Of a DNA stretch of 64,000 bases, positions 26,870 to 38,839 are shown piece after piece (within the stretch, counting starts at the first letter, position 1; each line of letters starts with the position of its first letter). The DNA is from Undaria pinnatifida (taxonomy: Eukaryota; Sar; Phaeophyceae; Laminariales; Alariaceae). Location: assembly GCA_012845835.1 (NCBI GenBank), contig JABAKD010000002.1, positions 6,430,103 to 6,494,102 of the forward strand. The letters run 5' to 3'. The position numbers and the translations under genes were made by a program. Below the pieces are notes generated by a model. The model did no database searches. It was not told where the DNA came from and saw only the letters and a program-made list of their open reading frames with translations.

Positions 26870-27530
26870 CATCCATGACGTAGCTTTCATTCATCCCCCC
26901 TCCCCCCCTCCAACGCCCCCTCCGTTCCCACACCCCGCACGATCGCCTAGACCCAGCACCGCGCGTATAGCAAGCCCCTACATATATGACTAATACGCGC
27001 GATCGGAGGATCACACACAATATTGCGAACATCAGTGTCGACCAAATCCTTGATCTCATAGCTGGAGTTTATTTTAATATTATATGTGACCTAAACCTCT
27101 TAACCCCCCCACCCCCACCCGCCGCCTCTGTTTTATTTTTAATTTTTTCTCCTCGCTTCCTTTCGCTTAAACACCCCACCTAATATCGAAATCCGCCAGA
27201 CTAAAAAACACTTCCACGCCCTGGATATCGCCTCGTTATCGTTTTATATCCGTCCATGCCGCTGCTGCAATTCCCACCCACCCCCGCCCCCAACGCCCCC
27301 TCCTTCCCCACCACCCGCACCATCGCCTAGACCTAGCACCACGCGTATAGCAAACCCCTTCATCTATGCGACCTAAAGCCCTCCCCCCCCGCCTCCCGCG
27401 TCTCCCCCGCCACATCCCCCCCCCCCTCCCCCACAAGAAGGATTTATAGTTTCCACGCACAAATTGACCTACCCCACCCGTCCCCTCTCCTCCCTCCCCC
27501 CCTCCCGTCCCCCAATTAATCAAAATCAGG
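26870..27530 (-). repeat. C-rich array, inverted counterpart of the G-rich array
   Basis: On the minus strand this repeats the 36.2-37.1 kb unit: ggtgctaggtctaggcgat-like sequence, G runs, tgccgctgct/catggacgg-like sequence and 'ggtttaggtcaca'. Markers at about 26962 and 27341 are 379 bp apart. The ORFs here are proline/glycine artefacts. Confidence 0.7.
26991..27080 (+). repeat. dispersed repeat R1, copy inside the C-rich array
   Basis: It reads gatcggaggatcacacacaa, then a diverged middle, then 'gatctcatagctggagttta'. It is directly followed by the C-rich unit, as R1 is at 35.6-36.8 kb in the opposite orientation. Confidence 0.7.
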
Positions 27531-27599
27531 CCCCCACGTCCTTAAAAACTCCGCCTTCCCCTCACCGGATATTCGACTTACAGTATTCACTTGATAAAC

Positions 27600-27778
27600 T
27601 GATGCATTTCCATCCACAGCTGTTAGATTTTGTCCCCATCATAAATTGGTTTTATTGTTTCCGCGCACAGACTGCCTAAGATCACCCTGTTGACCCTGAT
27701 AGCTACACTGTAGTTGCAAGGGGAGTAATATTTGATCTCACAGCGCTGGAGTGTACTTTAATTTTTGTAATAACCTTC
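27600..27778 (+). repeat. dispersed repeat R1 with extended end, internal deletion
   Basis: It shares with 35605-35850 (opposite strand) the blocks acagctgttagattttgtcc, 'gtttccgcgcacagactg', 'ctgttgaccctgatagctac' and 'aaggggagt'. It then jumps to 'gatctcacagcgctggagtg'. About 100 bp of the R1 core is missing between the last two blocks. Confidence 0.65.
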
Positions 27779-29659
27779 GACGGGCATACTCCTCATTACG
27801 TTGATCATAGTCGCACTATATCGTGTCCTGGAGGGCATGTGCATGTTGCATACCTTGTACCATGTTATAAATATGTATCGTGTACACGCTACTATTAATG
27901 CTGCTGCAGCCTATCTGTACGCCGGTATTCGGTTCCTCACATACATACTGGCAGACAAAAATTTCACTTTTTTTGCCTGCTGCCAGGTGTGTGAACTTGC
28001 TGCGAACTTCGTGATTCGGTGGGCATCCGCACATACATATGAAGTACGTACATCGTTTGAATTCGTTCGAAGTTTGAAAATGCACGGGGCTATTTATTCA
28101 CCCCGTCCAACCGGGCCAGGCCTATTCTCGAGGGTGGGGCCGGCGGTCGTGTTGAGCTATTCGCGACAGTTGCTGCGTGGTGTCTCACTCGTCGCAGCCC
28201 GTGCGTTCGTGGTACTGACGCACTTGATCAACCCAGCTGTGTCTCGAGCCAATATGGATGGTTTGCGACACGCAACCGCGTTGAAGGGGGTAGCTATGTA
28301 CGGGTATCTATCGCTTCTAGGGTCTGCAGCATGATGAGAAGCTCTATACCTCACCCAAACCCCAACCTTGAAAGAATTTTACGCACAACGCCATCAGCCA
28401 TCTCCTGCGTTAGGGACGCAACGGATACATTTCGGGAGGACGGTTGGGTGGGATTCCTTCGTTAAGCAGGCCAATCACCCAGAACAAGTTGGGATGTTAA
28501 AAGTAGAATACCACTGCCCTGGCACGAGCAGACTTACGCCCAAGAAGCGAGGAGTGTTCGGCACTGACCAGGGCGCTCCGTGTGTGAGCTTGAATTGTTG
28601 CTGTGCTGGTGGAGTATTGGTGGTTCTTCGGATAAAACGAACTTTTGAAGTATGCTCGTCCCCCCTCTTCCCCGCTACATAGAGTGTCCCACCCTGATTC
28701 CAAGTAGTACGTCCTCAAAACGCAGATACGACCTGAAACGGGTTGAAATACTTCATTAATTTTGTTAGAGTTGACCCATGTAGGAAGCAGACCGAGTGCA
28801 CGCCAGAAAGCTACTACGCAGTCCCTGGACACAGATTATACTACAACAGCAGTCATGAGAGCGTCTTGGTGAAGGTCGATCGTTGGCGAACAGGGGTGGA
28901 CACTGCCCGAAAGCAGTTAGCATTCACGACCGGAAAGAGAAAACGCACTGTGATACTGTACTCATACCGGTGTTCTGTAAGCTACCAGGTATAATATAAT
29001 TTTTCGAATAATATTATACAGACTACTAGTAGACAAAGCGAATCGCCTGGAAACAAGGCAGCCATCGCGTTCGCACATAGTCATTGGTAGCCGGAAGATA
29101 TTCGCGCAGGGTACCCGGAAGATGTGGCGCGGGTCTAGCGAAAATGGAGCACTGTCGAGACGGGGAAAACAGTGCCTAGATGAAATAATCTTGTCCGCAT
29201 ACTATCTCCATATCTCTACACCAATGGCAGAGATCAGCTACATCTACCGAGTTTGCAGTCAGCATGGAAAACCACCTCAATGGCGTCTATCCCCTGAAGC
29301 CACAATGCAGCTAACTGTCTCTTCTGGGCACATATCCACCCGGAGACGTTTGCTCCCAGTGAATGTAGACTTTGTGGCCTTTTCCGCCTTAAATTATTAT
29401 CAATACACCTTTCTATTGTACCTACAACTGGCTCGAACGGCGTACGTGCATCTACTGTGGGGGGCTTCTGGCCACATATAATATCACGCATTGCTCTTGA
29501 TTGTCAAAAATGCTAGTTCGAGTTCTGGCGGTCAACTGTCAGCCTACAGGCGAGTTGGTTTTCTTTCCAACCTCGGCCGGTGCTGAACACGCGACACGAC
29601 GTAAGAAACTCATATTTTCGAAGTAGAACGTGTATCCCTTATCAAGAGTGAAAACACTA
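27779..29659. other. no gene identified; one 177-codon ORF
   Basis: The + ORF at 27801-28334 is the longest. It contains an acceptor-like tttttgcctgctgccag at about 27969-27986 followed by an open stretch of roughly 115 codons, so a terminal exon is conceivable. No domain is recognised. A second + ORF at 29122-29481 (119 codons) is also anonymous. Confidence 0.25.
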
Positions 29660-29665
29660 CGACGA

Positions 29666-29910
29666 CTGCGAGACCTAGGATCTCGTGGGAAATCATATTT
29701 TGAATCTGTATGTGATGCTCTGATCGAGCGTTTCACGGGGTGTGTAGACTACTATGTCCTTGTCAAATATTTTCATTGGCCACTCCCCTTGGTGCTACAG
29801 TAGCTAGTACCGGAGTGAACAGGATGATGAGAAGATGTTCGGTCGTAAATTGTTAAATCAATAGGTCTATATTTGTGCGGAAACTATAAACCCCGTTCTG
29901 AAGGTTGCTC
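29666..29910 (-). repeat. dispersed repeat R1, diverged copy
   Basis: It aligns with 35630-35820: gcgagacctaggatctcgt, then 'tgtatgtgatgctctgatcg', then 'ccactccccttggtgctaca', 'aacaggatga' and 'gtgcggaaactataaacccc'. It is more diverged than the 35.6 kb copy. Confidence 0.65.
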
Positions 29911-30807
29911 AGGTGGCATATTAATAGTAGGTGCCCTTCATTTATACTTGGTCCTGGAGTTCGACCCTCACGTTTGTCGAAACTTTGAATTTATCTGCAT
30001 AATATACAAAAAGGCACGTATCTGCTGGAAACGCCTATTAATAGCAGCGTGGGTGGGCGCCATGCGATGCCCGTCGTCGAGGGAAGAAAGCCCTGAAGTA
30101 GTTTTGCGACAATATTGAAGGCGCATGCCGATGTGGAGACGGGGGACAAGTGCCTGCATGCATAGCGATTCCGAACCTTAGACACGACTAGCGAGGCGAA
30201 AACAAAGTGAGAGCATACATATCTGGTATATAAATGGGATGAACATAAAAACGAAATATGGGAGATTAAATCCTACGGCGACCACGGAACGCTCCATCCG
30301 GCATCATGTCGCAGGTCCGAATGCTTCATTTGAGCAGGATGCCCCACACTAATAGTTTGTAAAATGGTCTTATCATGTTTCGTATTGCAAATACTGGAGT
30401 ATAATACTAGCTGTTTCATGTAAAAATACAGGTCACCTTCCCCACGAATGCCGCTCGCATTTTATCTATATATCGTCAAAAGAGTGAATACTTGGTATCA
30501 TACTAACGCCCATGAAGCTCGTATAAACCAATGGCAGGCCTCCGTTTTTTTTTAACTTATAACCAGGCTTTTTCCAAGCGAGGGCGAAGAAAATGATTCG
30601 CAACGCATTTTGCACGATCCGGTTATTAGACGTATCGTCCGTGCAGAAAAAAAAAAGTTTTCCCCAGCACCAAAGTGAACTATGTCAGAGTGAGGGTATC
30701 TGAAAACGAAACTACGCTAAAAACGTGTGTCTCGAAACGATGATTAATTTGACTTTTTAGTATTTTTGTTCCCTGGTTCCTTACGACTGTTTAACTGAGA
30801 CAAAATA
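29911..30807. other. intergenic, nothing recognised
   Basis: AT-rich with short ORFs only. Homopolymer A and T tracts occur at about 30545 and 30645. Confidence 0.4.
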
Positions 30808-30904
30808 AGCCGGCGAAATCCGTCGTTAAACATGTAACCTGGAACGTTTATCCCCCCAAAAAAAACTTTCCGGGTTACATTTTTAACGACGGATTTCGCC
30901 GGCT
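30808..30904. mobile_element. 97-bp hairpin MITE
   Basis: Arms 30808-30839 and 30873-30904 (outer sequence AGCCGGCGAAATCCGTCG) are complementary over 32 bp with one mismatch, around a 33-bp centre. No convincing target duplication is visible, so the family is unassigned. No ORF. Confidence 0.7.
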
Positions 30905-31255
30905 CTTGCGGATTTCCAGGCGGACCGTAGTCGGAATAATAAAAAAGAAAATCAGGGAGTTACAGGCAGAAAAGCGTATTGAAGAGGTCGCCAATTTTCG
31001 TTTTAATACACGGCACAAGCGCCAAAAACTGTGTCCACGGTGAGGAAAACCGCTGAGAATATCCAGGCACCTTCCGGCCAACCCGGAGATTCATACATTC
31101 CCCCATCAAACGCATACTACTGCAAACATGAGGCTGCCAAGTCGGCTGCAGCAACTCGTGGCAACCGCGGTTGGTAGCGTCCCGTATACTATAATTCCTG
31201 GTGTCATATCATATATTCCTGGTGTACATTGTTCGAGTCCGTACTTTGATAGTAC

Positions 31256-32230
31256 TGGCCCCACGATGTATCCTGAGTGTCCCGAGAAACTGATGGCCGT
31301 GTACGGCCCACGCTTTTAGTGATGCCGGTTCTAACACGTCGACACTTCGGAGAAATCGACCCATCCGGGAATTTCTTGTTTGCTGTAGTACCGATTAATG
31401 TTCAAACAGTATAGTCCAATGTTCTTGAATACTGGAGGAAGTAGTTCCGTGGTTTTTACGATATTAATTCCGACTTTCGCCAACACCTTTACAAAACAAG
31501 TAAGATAACAAGTAATCTAACAATTGTGGCCTGAGGGTGCTCCACCCAGAAATGAACACGGAGGCTCTGTGGATCAGCAGAAAAGTTGGGCAATTCGGCG
31601 ACACGCACCTTTGATCGTTCAGTATAGCGACAGAGCTTCCATCTGTAGGAGGAGTACAGGGGTCTGGCGTTTTGGATCGACGCTTTAGTTGTAACTGTTG
31701 CTGTATTCCCCGGTAGTGTGTGAGATGGGCGTTCGAAAAGAGAGATCGCTTCCGAACAGTAGCGATCGACATCCACCGCATGTTCCATCAACACTACTAT
31801 CAACCCGAGCGTCAGGCCTGGACTGGACGTCCGCTGGCCTGCCACAGTAACAGGGAGTGCACAAGAACTTCCGTACGAACCCGGTAGACCCAAGTAGCCC
31901 ACTCCAACAGTTAACTCAAAACACTCTAAAACTAACTGTTTCATTCATACTGAATTCCCTAGACGTCTGCTTCTGTCCCCCTCAATGGGGTTTGTACAGT
32001 TTCCGTGCTCAGAACAAGGTTGACGTCTTACTCCTGTTGACCCAGGTGTTAGCGGGGAAGTCACCGACCTGCATCTTCCTCGAGGGTGTACACACCCCGT
32101 AACACGCGCGATCAGAGTATCACACGCAGCTTTCAAAGCTGAGTTTTGATAAATATAACTTTTTGGTCGATCTCACAGATGAAGTGTATTATTTATTCAT
32201 TTGTTTGCAATATATCAAGCGGTCAGTGCT
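31256..32230 (+). repeat. R2 unit 1 of a tandem duplication, ends in R1
   Basis: It starts near 'cctgagtgtcccgaga' and includes 'gaaatcgacccatccgggaa', 'gttccgtggtttttacgata', 'ccgaacagtagcgatcgaca', 'gagcgtcaggcctgg' and 'gggaagtcaccgacctgcat'. It finishes with the R1 core at 32101-32190. It has no intact ORF. Confidence 0.75.
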
Positions 32231-33265
32231 GCCCACACGAGGTATACTGAGTGTCCCGAGAAAATTGATCGCCATGTACGGCTCGCGCTTGTAGTGATGC
32301 CCGTTCTAACTCGCCGACACCTCGGTGGAATCGACCCGTCCGGGAAGTTCTTGCTCGCCGTAGTCCCGAATAGTATTTATACAGTTTTTTTCTTGAATTC
32401 AGGCGGAAGTCATTCCGTGGTTTTTACGATATAAGTTCCGACTTAGTACCCTAACATCTTCACACAGGTGAGCAAAAAATGTGGCCTGCGGGTGCCCTAC
32501 CCGGAAATGATGTCGGAGGCTCTCCAGATTGACCTAAAACAATCGGTTATTCGGGGACAGGCACCTTTGATCATTCAGTATTAGCGACAGAGCTTACATC
32601 TGAAGAAGTGCAAGGGTCTGGCGTTTTGGATCCACCCTTTAGTTTGTGTATTTCCCGGTGGTGTGTGAGGTGTGCGTTCGAAAAGCTATAGGATCAAGTG
32701 TGCACCGCCCGACGCCTGATGAAGAACGCCATATCTCACTCGTCGGCCTTGATTCGGCCATTACAGGTGTATGAGTGTGAAATTGCATTACATCATCAGG
32801 GGAATAAGAGAGATCACTTCCGAACAGTAGCGACCGACATCCACCGCGTATTCTCTCATGACTCGACAACAACATACCGAGCGTCAGGCCTGGGCTGGAC
32901 CTCCTCTGGCCTGCCATATTCACAGGGAATACACAAGAACTTGCGTGCAAACCTGGGAGACCCAAGTAGCCCATTCCAATAGTTAACTCAAACCACTTTA
33001 AAACTAAATGTTTTATGCATAATGAATTCCATAGACGTCTGGTTCTGTCCCCCTTAATGGGGGTTGTACAGTTTTCGTGCTCAAAACAAGGCTGACGTCT
33101 TAGTCCTGTTGGCCCTGGCATTAGAAGGGGAGTCACCGACCTGTATCCTTCGCGAGGGCATACACAACAACCCGTAACACGCGCGATTGAAGTATCACAC
33201 ACAAATTGCAAAGCTGATGTTTGATAACAATACATTTTTTGTCGATCTCCCTGTTGAAATGTATT
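32231..33265 (+). repeat. R2 unit 2, with a 123-bp indel
   Basis: It repeats the order of blocks of unit 1 and again ends in R1 (33176-33265). Relative to unit 1 it carries an extra 123 bp at 32686-32808, flanked by AAG on both sides. Identity is moderate, so the duplication is not recent, or the two units are adjacent insertions of one family. Confidence 0.75.
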
Positions 33266-33514
33266 TATCCATTTTTTTAATATGTACGTTGTACTATACC
33301 GATACTAGGTGCCCGATATCGGCTACTGGTATAGTATGTATATACTCTCTTATTATATACTCCGTACAAATTTAGACGAAATACAAGCGGGCTGCGTTGA
33401 GGTGTGGAGTCAGATCGGGGGTCAATCTCGGGTCAATTTCAGGATAATTTTTGGGTTTTTTTCGCCGGCAATAGAATATTTGCGTTTAAAAAACCAACAA
33501 AAATATTTCATCGG

Positions 33515-33904
33515 CCTTGAAAAAGGCCAGATTCACTACGGCATGCATTGACTGACTTTGCGAAAAAAAGTGCTACGGAAATAAAATACAAAGCCCAAAA
33601 CGTGCGATCTTGTGATGTGCAGAATCCACGCACAGCAGCATCGATCTCCTGCAACAGCGAACGCAGAACACTTTTGGAACACGCGTACGAGACAGTGAGA
33701 ACAGCATCAGCGGCACCAGCACCATCATCAGCGGGGGCGGAGGTGGCGATAGCCCCGCTATATTATTGCGGCACAGCAGCTCAGCCTTGCTTGATCACCA
33801 CGATCATCACCACAATAGAAAAAAAACATTTTTTTTATATATTTCTATGAACCAACGCACGAGACACCATGGTCCAACCGTAGCCGCAGCACAACAGCGA
33901 CGGC

Positions 33905-33943
<39 letters not shown>

Positions 33944-34420
33944 GCGGCGGCGGCGCTGGGGCGTGGGTGTCGGTGTCGGTGGAAGCTTCGGCGATAGCTT
34001 TGTGGTATAGCGGCGGTGGTTGAAAAAATCAACATCGCATACATTATTAGCTACGCAGTAGCAGAGAACGATGTCATCGTAGAGAGCACGGGAGCGCTGG
34101 GTCACGAGCACCTACCCCTGAGATTTGCGTACGCACCATGCTTCCCCAGCTACCCTTTGGTGCCTCCGCATCAAGACGGGGATGTGTCTACCGCTGCCAA
34201 CCGCAGCGCACAGCGAGCAGTGTCTGCCGTGTGCTGACGGGTGGGTTGTGCCAATCGAGTGTGAGCTGGTGAAGATTAATGGAAGTTCACCCAAACCGTT
34301 CACTTAGGTCGGAACTTTCATGCCGTTTCGGGACAAAATCTTGCTTTGAAGTTCGCCCCTGATTCTATTTGTTGGATGAATTTTTTGAACGCAAACACTC
34401 GAAGGTTTGCATTTTGTCAA
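33515..34420 (+). repeat. R3 repeat, + copy (uninterrupted)
   Basis: It matches 38840-40165 in inverted orientation. Landmarks are aaggccagattcact (33532), the CAG/GGC run (33906-33956), 'catgcttccccagctaccct' (34139), 'aatggaagttcacccaaa' and 'gaacgcaaacactcgaag'. A stretch at 34125-34235 can be read as HASPATLWCLRIKTGMCLPL and the inverted copy reads almost the same peptide. The DNA is equally similar, so this is not evidence of coding. Confidence 0.75.
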
Positions 34421-35604
34421 ACAACAGCAGTCGAAACTCGACGGGTATCGACCTGTATTGTACAACTGACTGGGGAATATTACAGAAACAGGCCACCCTT
34501 TCTTTGCAGGTATCTCTACTCCTCTAGGCAGGCTCCACGTTGGTCACTCAATTGTAATAGAAAAACTGTTGTACCTGTGGGTTGTAACGAGGACCGCTGG
34601 TAGGGACAGCTCACTCACGCTATCGCTATCCTCTAGTTTAATGGTGACATCCGAATGACGCGCCAGCTAGCGTTAGGTTGCGAAAGCAACTGAGTTTAAT
34701 CGACACACGACGCGTATGAAAATACGTGGAAGTAAGTGTGGCTTTATTTTTCCCCATCCGCCGGAGGATGATATAAAACTAAAAATAAAAATATTGTATC
34801 TGTTCCACTCACGCCACGGACGAACTGAACGCCTGCGAATTCGCGAAGCAAAGGCGTCATCCCCCTTTTTTTCCCTATTATACGCACATCACATGCCTTC
34901 AAAGTCATGTAAAATATCTTTAATACTAGTATAATTTTAGTATACAGATATTGCGACTTCTTAGGCTTCCAGCGGGCATCAACATAACACCAGCCGACCC
35001 TGATGAGCCGTATATATGTGCAGAAATTCGGAACATTCGAGGAAGCACCGGTTTCACGGTCTGGAACATGACTCGAAGATGCGTGTCGTCAAAACCTACA
35101 CCCACATTTCTTCTACCTGGCGAGGCTACGAAGCTTCAGGAGAAATACAAAAACCAGAAAACCAAAAACGAGAACGGAAGACGGGGAAAAGGGTGCGCAA
35201 CACTCCTGGAATCCAGCGAATGGTCGGATCGACAGATGAGAGAGCTATCACCTCCGCAGATTAGGGATGGAGCTTCTTCCGTGTCCTCCTGTTTTGTTGC
35301 CGCGGCGGTAGCGCAGCATGCGTTCTTGCCAATCAATGGCGGTACACGGCGCCGTTGTCCCCGAGCTGACCAACCTCGCGGTCGATGCGCCCGCTAGCAT
35401 TAATATAAGGTGTTCAAAAGAATGTGAAATCTCGTGGCAATTTAGGCAGTGAATCGCGAACATCAGTTGAGATAAGGAGGAGCCCACCCAAGACGATGCT
35501 ATCGGGTTGGGGTACCAGCCCACCCAAGACAATGTTGGGGACCGATGCGAGGGGGTGAGCAGGCCGCAAGCCCTGACGAGGTATATATATATACACATTA
35601 TAAA
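34421..35604. other. no gene identified; one 148-codon ORF
   Basis: The + ORF at 34951-35397 has no known domain. It is basic and Arg-rich towards the end. Nothing else is supportable. Confidence 0.3.
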
Positions 35605-35850
35605 AATTAAAATACACTCCAGCTGTGAGATCGAAGATTTCGTCGAAACTCATCTTTGCAAGCTGTGTGTGATACTCCGATCGCGCGCATTACAAGTTGT
35701 GTGTCCTCATTAAGGATATAGGTCGGCGACTCCCCTTACAGCTACAGTGTAGCTATCAGGGTCAACAGGATGATTGTAGTCAGTCTGTGCGCGGAAACTA
35801 TAAAACCCGTTTCTGAGGGGGACAAAATCTGACAGCTGTGAAGGGAACGG
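35605..35850 (-). repeat. dispersed repeat R1, best-preserved extended copy
   Basis: On the minus strand: 'gcgcgatcggagtatcacac', 'agcttgcaaagatgagtttc', 'gacgaaatcttcgatctcac', 'agctggagtgtattttaatt'. Upstream on that strand are the 'ctgttgaccctgatagctac' and 'gtttccgcgcacagactg' blocks shared with 27.6 and 33.1 kb. This copy can serve as reference for the family. Confidence 0.75.
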
Positions 35851-35879
35851 GGGGGCCTGGTTTTGATCAAAAGCGAGCG

Positions 35880-36901
35880 TGTTTGGAGGGGGGCGGGGGG
35901 GGGGGGGGGGGGGGAAGGGGCAATTTGTGCATGTAAGCTATAAATCCTTTCGAGGGGATAAATCTGACTGTTTTGGCACCAGTATATTATTGGGGGCGGA
36001 GGGGGGGGGGGGGGCAGCTCGATATGTGCCTGGAAACTATACATTATTTCGAGGGGATAAATGTGACATTTTTGGAAATAATACATCAGTTTATCATGTA
36101 TATCCTGGGGTAAGTCGTACAATCAGTGAGTAAAGAGAGGGTGGAGTGTTCGAGGGGGTGGGGTTGGGATGGGTTGGGGGGGGAGGGTGGGGGTGGGGGC
36201 GGGGGGGGGGGCGAGGGGGGGGGGGGGGGGGGGAGGGGGGGGAAGGGCTTTAGGTGAGGGGTTTGTTATACGTGTGGTGCTAGGTCTAGGCGAAGGTGCG
36301 GGTGATGGGGAAGAAGGGGGCGTTCGAGGCGGGGGGGGGGGGGGGGGGACACAGCGGCATGGATGGCTCTCGAAAGATAATGAGGTGATATCCTGTGCGT
36401 GAAGTGTTTATTAATGTGGCGGATTTCGATATTTGGTGGGGCGTTTGAGTAAGGGAGAGCAAGAGGGGGGGGGGGGGAGATTTTTTAGGAGGTTTAGGTC
36501 ACAAATAATATTCAAATACACTTCGGCTGTGAGATCAAAGATATGTATCAGCTTGTTATACGCGTGGTGCTAGGTCTAGGCGATCGTGCAGGTGGTCGGG
36601 AAAGAGGGGGCGTTGGAGGGGGGGGGGGGGGGGGGGGGGAACACAGCGGCATGGATGGCTCTCGAAAGATAATGAGGTGATATCCTGTGCGTGAAGTGTT
36701 TATTAATGTGGCGGATTTTGATATTTGGTGGGGCGTTTGAGTAAGGGAGAGCAAGAACGGGGGGGGGATTTTTAGGAGGTTTAGGTCACAAATTATATTC
36801 AATTATACTTCGGCTGTGAGATCAAAGATATTTAGCAGCTTGTTATACGCGTGGTGCTAGGTCTAGGCGATCGTGTAGGTGGTCGGAAAAGAGGGGGCGT
36901 T

Positions 36902-36936
<35 letters not shown>

Positions 36937-37130
36937 CGAGGGCGGGGGTTTGGGGGAAAATAATTGAAAACTTCGTCATGGATGGTCAGAAAGATAATGA
37001 CGTGATATCAACTGCGTATAGGTGTTTATTACTCAGGCCGATTTTGATTGTGAGTGGGGCGTTTGGACAGACTAGGCGGAAGGGGGGGGGGGATCGGGGG
37101 ACGGAGGGGCGGGGGGGGGAAAGGGTATAT
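35880..37130 (+). repeat. G-rich array with 287-289-bp units
   Basis: The phrase 'ttgttatacgcgtggtgcta' marks units at about 36261, 36552 and 36839 (periods near 290). Each unit holds one or more uninterrupted G runs, several longer than 15, then 'catggatggctctcgaaaga', 'gcggatttcgatatttggtg', 'aggaggtttaggtcaca' and the tail of R1 'cttcggctgtgagatc'. Pro/Gly-rich ORFs here are artefacts. Run lengths in the assembly are probably unreliable. Confidence 0.8.
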
Positions 37131-37429
37131 ATTACAAGGGTCTACGCCGGCGGCCTGGACGGTCGCCGGTCGCAGCGCAGGATAGTAAACATTAAGAGGG
37201 TAAGAAGTAATGCCAAGAGTTAGACGAAGTTTGTTAATTCATATATGGGAGATACTGGAAAGGGAAAATGCCGACAAATTTTTCCCGATTTCCCGTGTGC
37301 GGCGGAACAATGCGAGAAGGTAGCCTGGAAATTATGGGAAAGCATGGCGGTTCACCCCAGCTGGGTGACGCTCTGCGTTGCTACGCAGAAAGGCGCGCCC
37401 ACAGCTGCTGCTGTGCATATACCTGCTGT

Positions 37430-37760
37430 GCGTATACCATTTGTAGGTTCGTGATGCTGCTGTGCATATACCATTTGTAGCTTCGTCATGCTGCAGGCTC
37501 ATCATAGCTTCAGCTACTGCTGTACATCATGTACATGTACGTGCTGCTGATTTATACGTGCTGCTGTAGACTACCGGGGGTTCAAAAATATTGAGAGTTC
37601 GCAGTTCTCTACGACGCCTAGCTGCTGCTGTGCATATACCATTTGTAGCTTCGTGATGCTGCTGTGCATATACCATTTGTAGCTTCGTGATGCTGCAGGC
37701 TCATCATAGCTTCAGCTACTGCTGTACATCATGTACATGTATACGTGCTGCTGTAGACTT
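37430..37760. repeat. minisatellite, GCTGCTGTGCATATACC units
   Basis: 'gctgctgtgcatatacca' and 'tttgtagcttcgtgatgctg' alternate at about 37455, 37625 and 37662. A larger block with 'ctgcaggctcatcatagctt' and 'tgctgtacatcatgtacatg' is duplicated about 202 bp apart (37490 and 37692). Confidence 0.7.
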
Positions 37761-38839
37761 CGCAGTTCTCCACTACGCCTGGGTGGCATGTGTTCTCGGG
37801 GATTACGAACTTTTCTTCCCCAGATCCTAGCACAAACCTCGCTTAGTGGCCTTTACAATGGCGACGTCGGCCAGGTAATCGACCCCCCCCCGTGTGTCGG
37901 AGGTCAGAGAACACGTACCGAAGAAATAACGCGAACACATTAGCCCTGTGTGCAGACTACGCACCAAACGTCTCACAGGGCACGATTTTTCGGAGATCTC
38001 GTCGTAGATCTCGACGTCGAGGCCTCGCGCGCGCGCTACGGCGCCGAGCGGGCGGATCAGCTTAGCCGGTGGTTGCAGGCGAGGTGGGGGCACGCCTCAG
38101 CGAAGAAACCGCGCGGAAAGGCGGTCAGAGGCGGGAGATATCCGCAGACGTAAGGGTGTGCATATGTGATAAGCGAACTAAGATATTTAGATTTTTGTTG
38201 GCCTCGTCGTCGACTGGGGTGAGGCGGCTAGAACCGCTGCGGTCGTTCTCAGGCGCCGGCTGTGGCAACCTCGAGAAGAAGTCGGTATAACCATTTGCGC
38301 TTCCCTTTCTGTATTCGAAGAAACATTGGGCCAGCTCGAAATGGTTAGCAGGCAGCGTTGTATGGACGATCAAGCGTCTAGCGATCTCCACGCGGCGATC
38401 ACGGTTATCGTTGTGTATGCTTAAAACAGTAGTAGTAGTGTCTGCAAAAGTTATGAGTCGACAACAAAATGGACAAATTGTTCTGGACGGACCATGATAC
38501 TGCAAGGCGTACCGCCCGATTTTTCGCGCAGAAACTGGAAGATCTGACCTGCCTATGTTCATTCATCATCAAGCAGAATATAGGAACAAAACTGGATCCC
38601 ACACTAAAACAAAGTCATTTGAGGGAAACAACGTATCTTACTCAAGTTTACACTCAAAAGTCTTGAAGTCCACCCCGTTTTTGAGCGGTAGACCCTGAAA
38701 GTTTGCACACGTGCTCTGCATGCCCCACCCGAGGTCTGACCTCCATTTTGCTTTGATTTTGTGTATTTTCGCCAAAAATGTTTGGGCTAAGGTGGTCCAA
38801 ATTTTCTGAAAAAAAATCTGGGAAAAAAAAAGGCGTAGT
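37761..38839. other. no gene identified; a GC-rich patch at 38.0 kb
   Basis: 37950-38153 is GC-rich and open in one frame (67 codons; it includes DLVVDLDVEASRARYGAERA). It might be an exon remnant, but no splice partners or family can be named. Confidence 0.25.
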
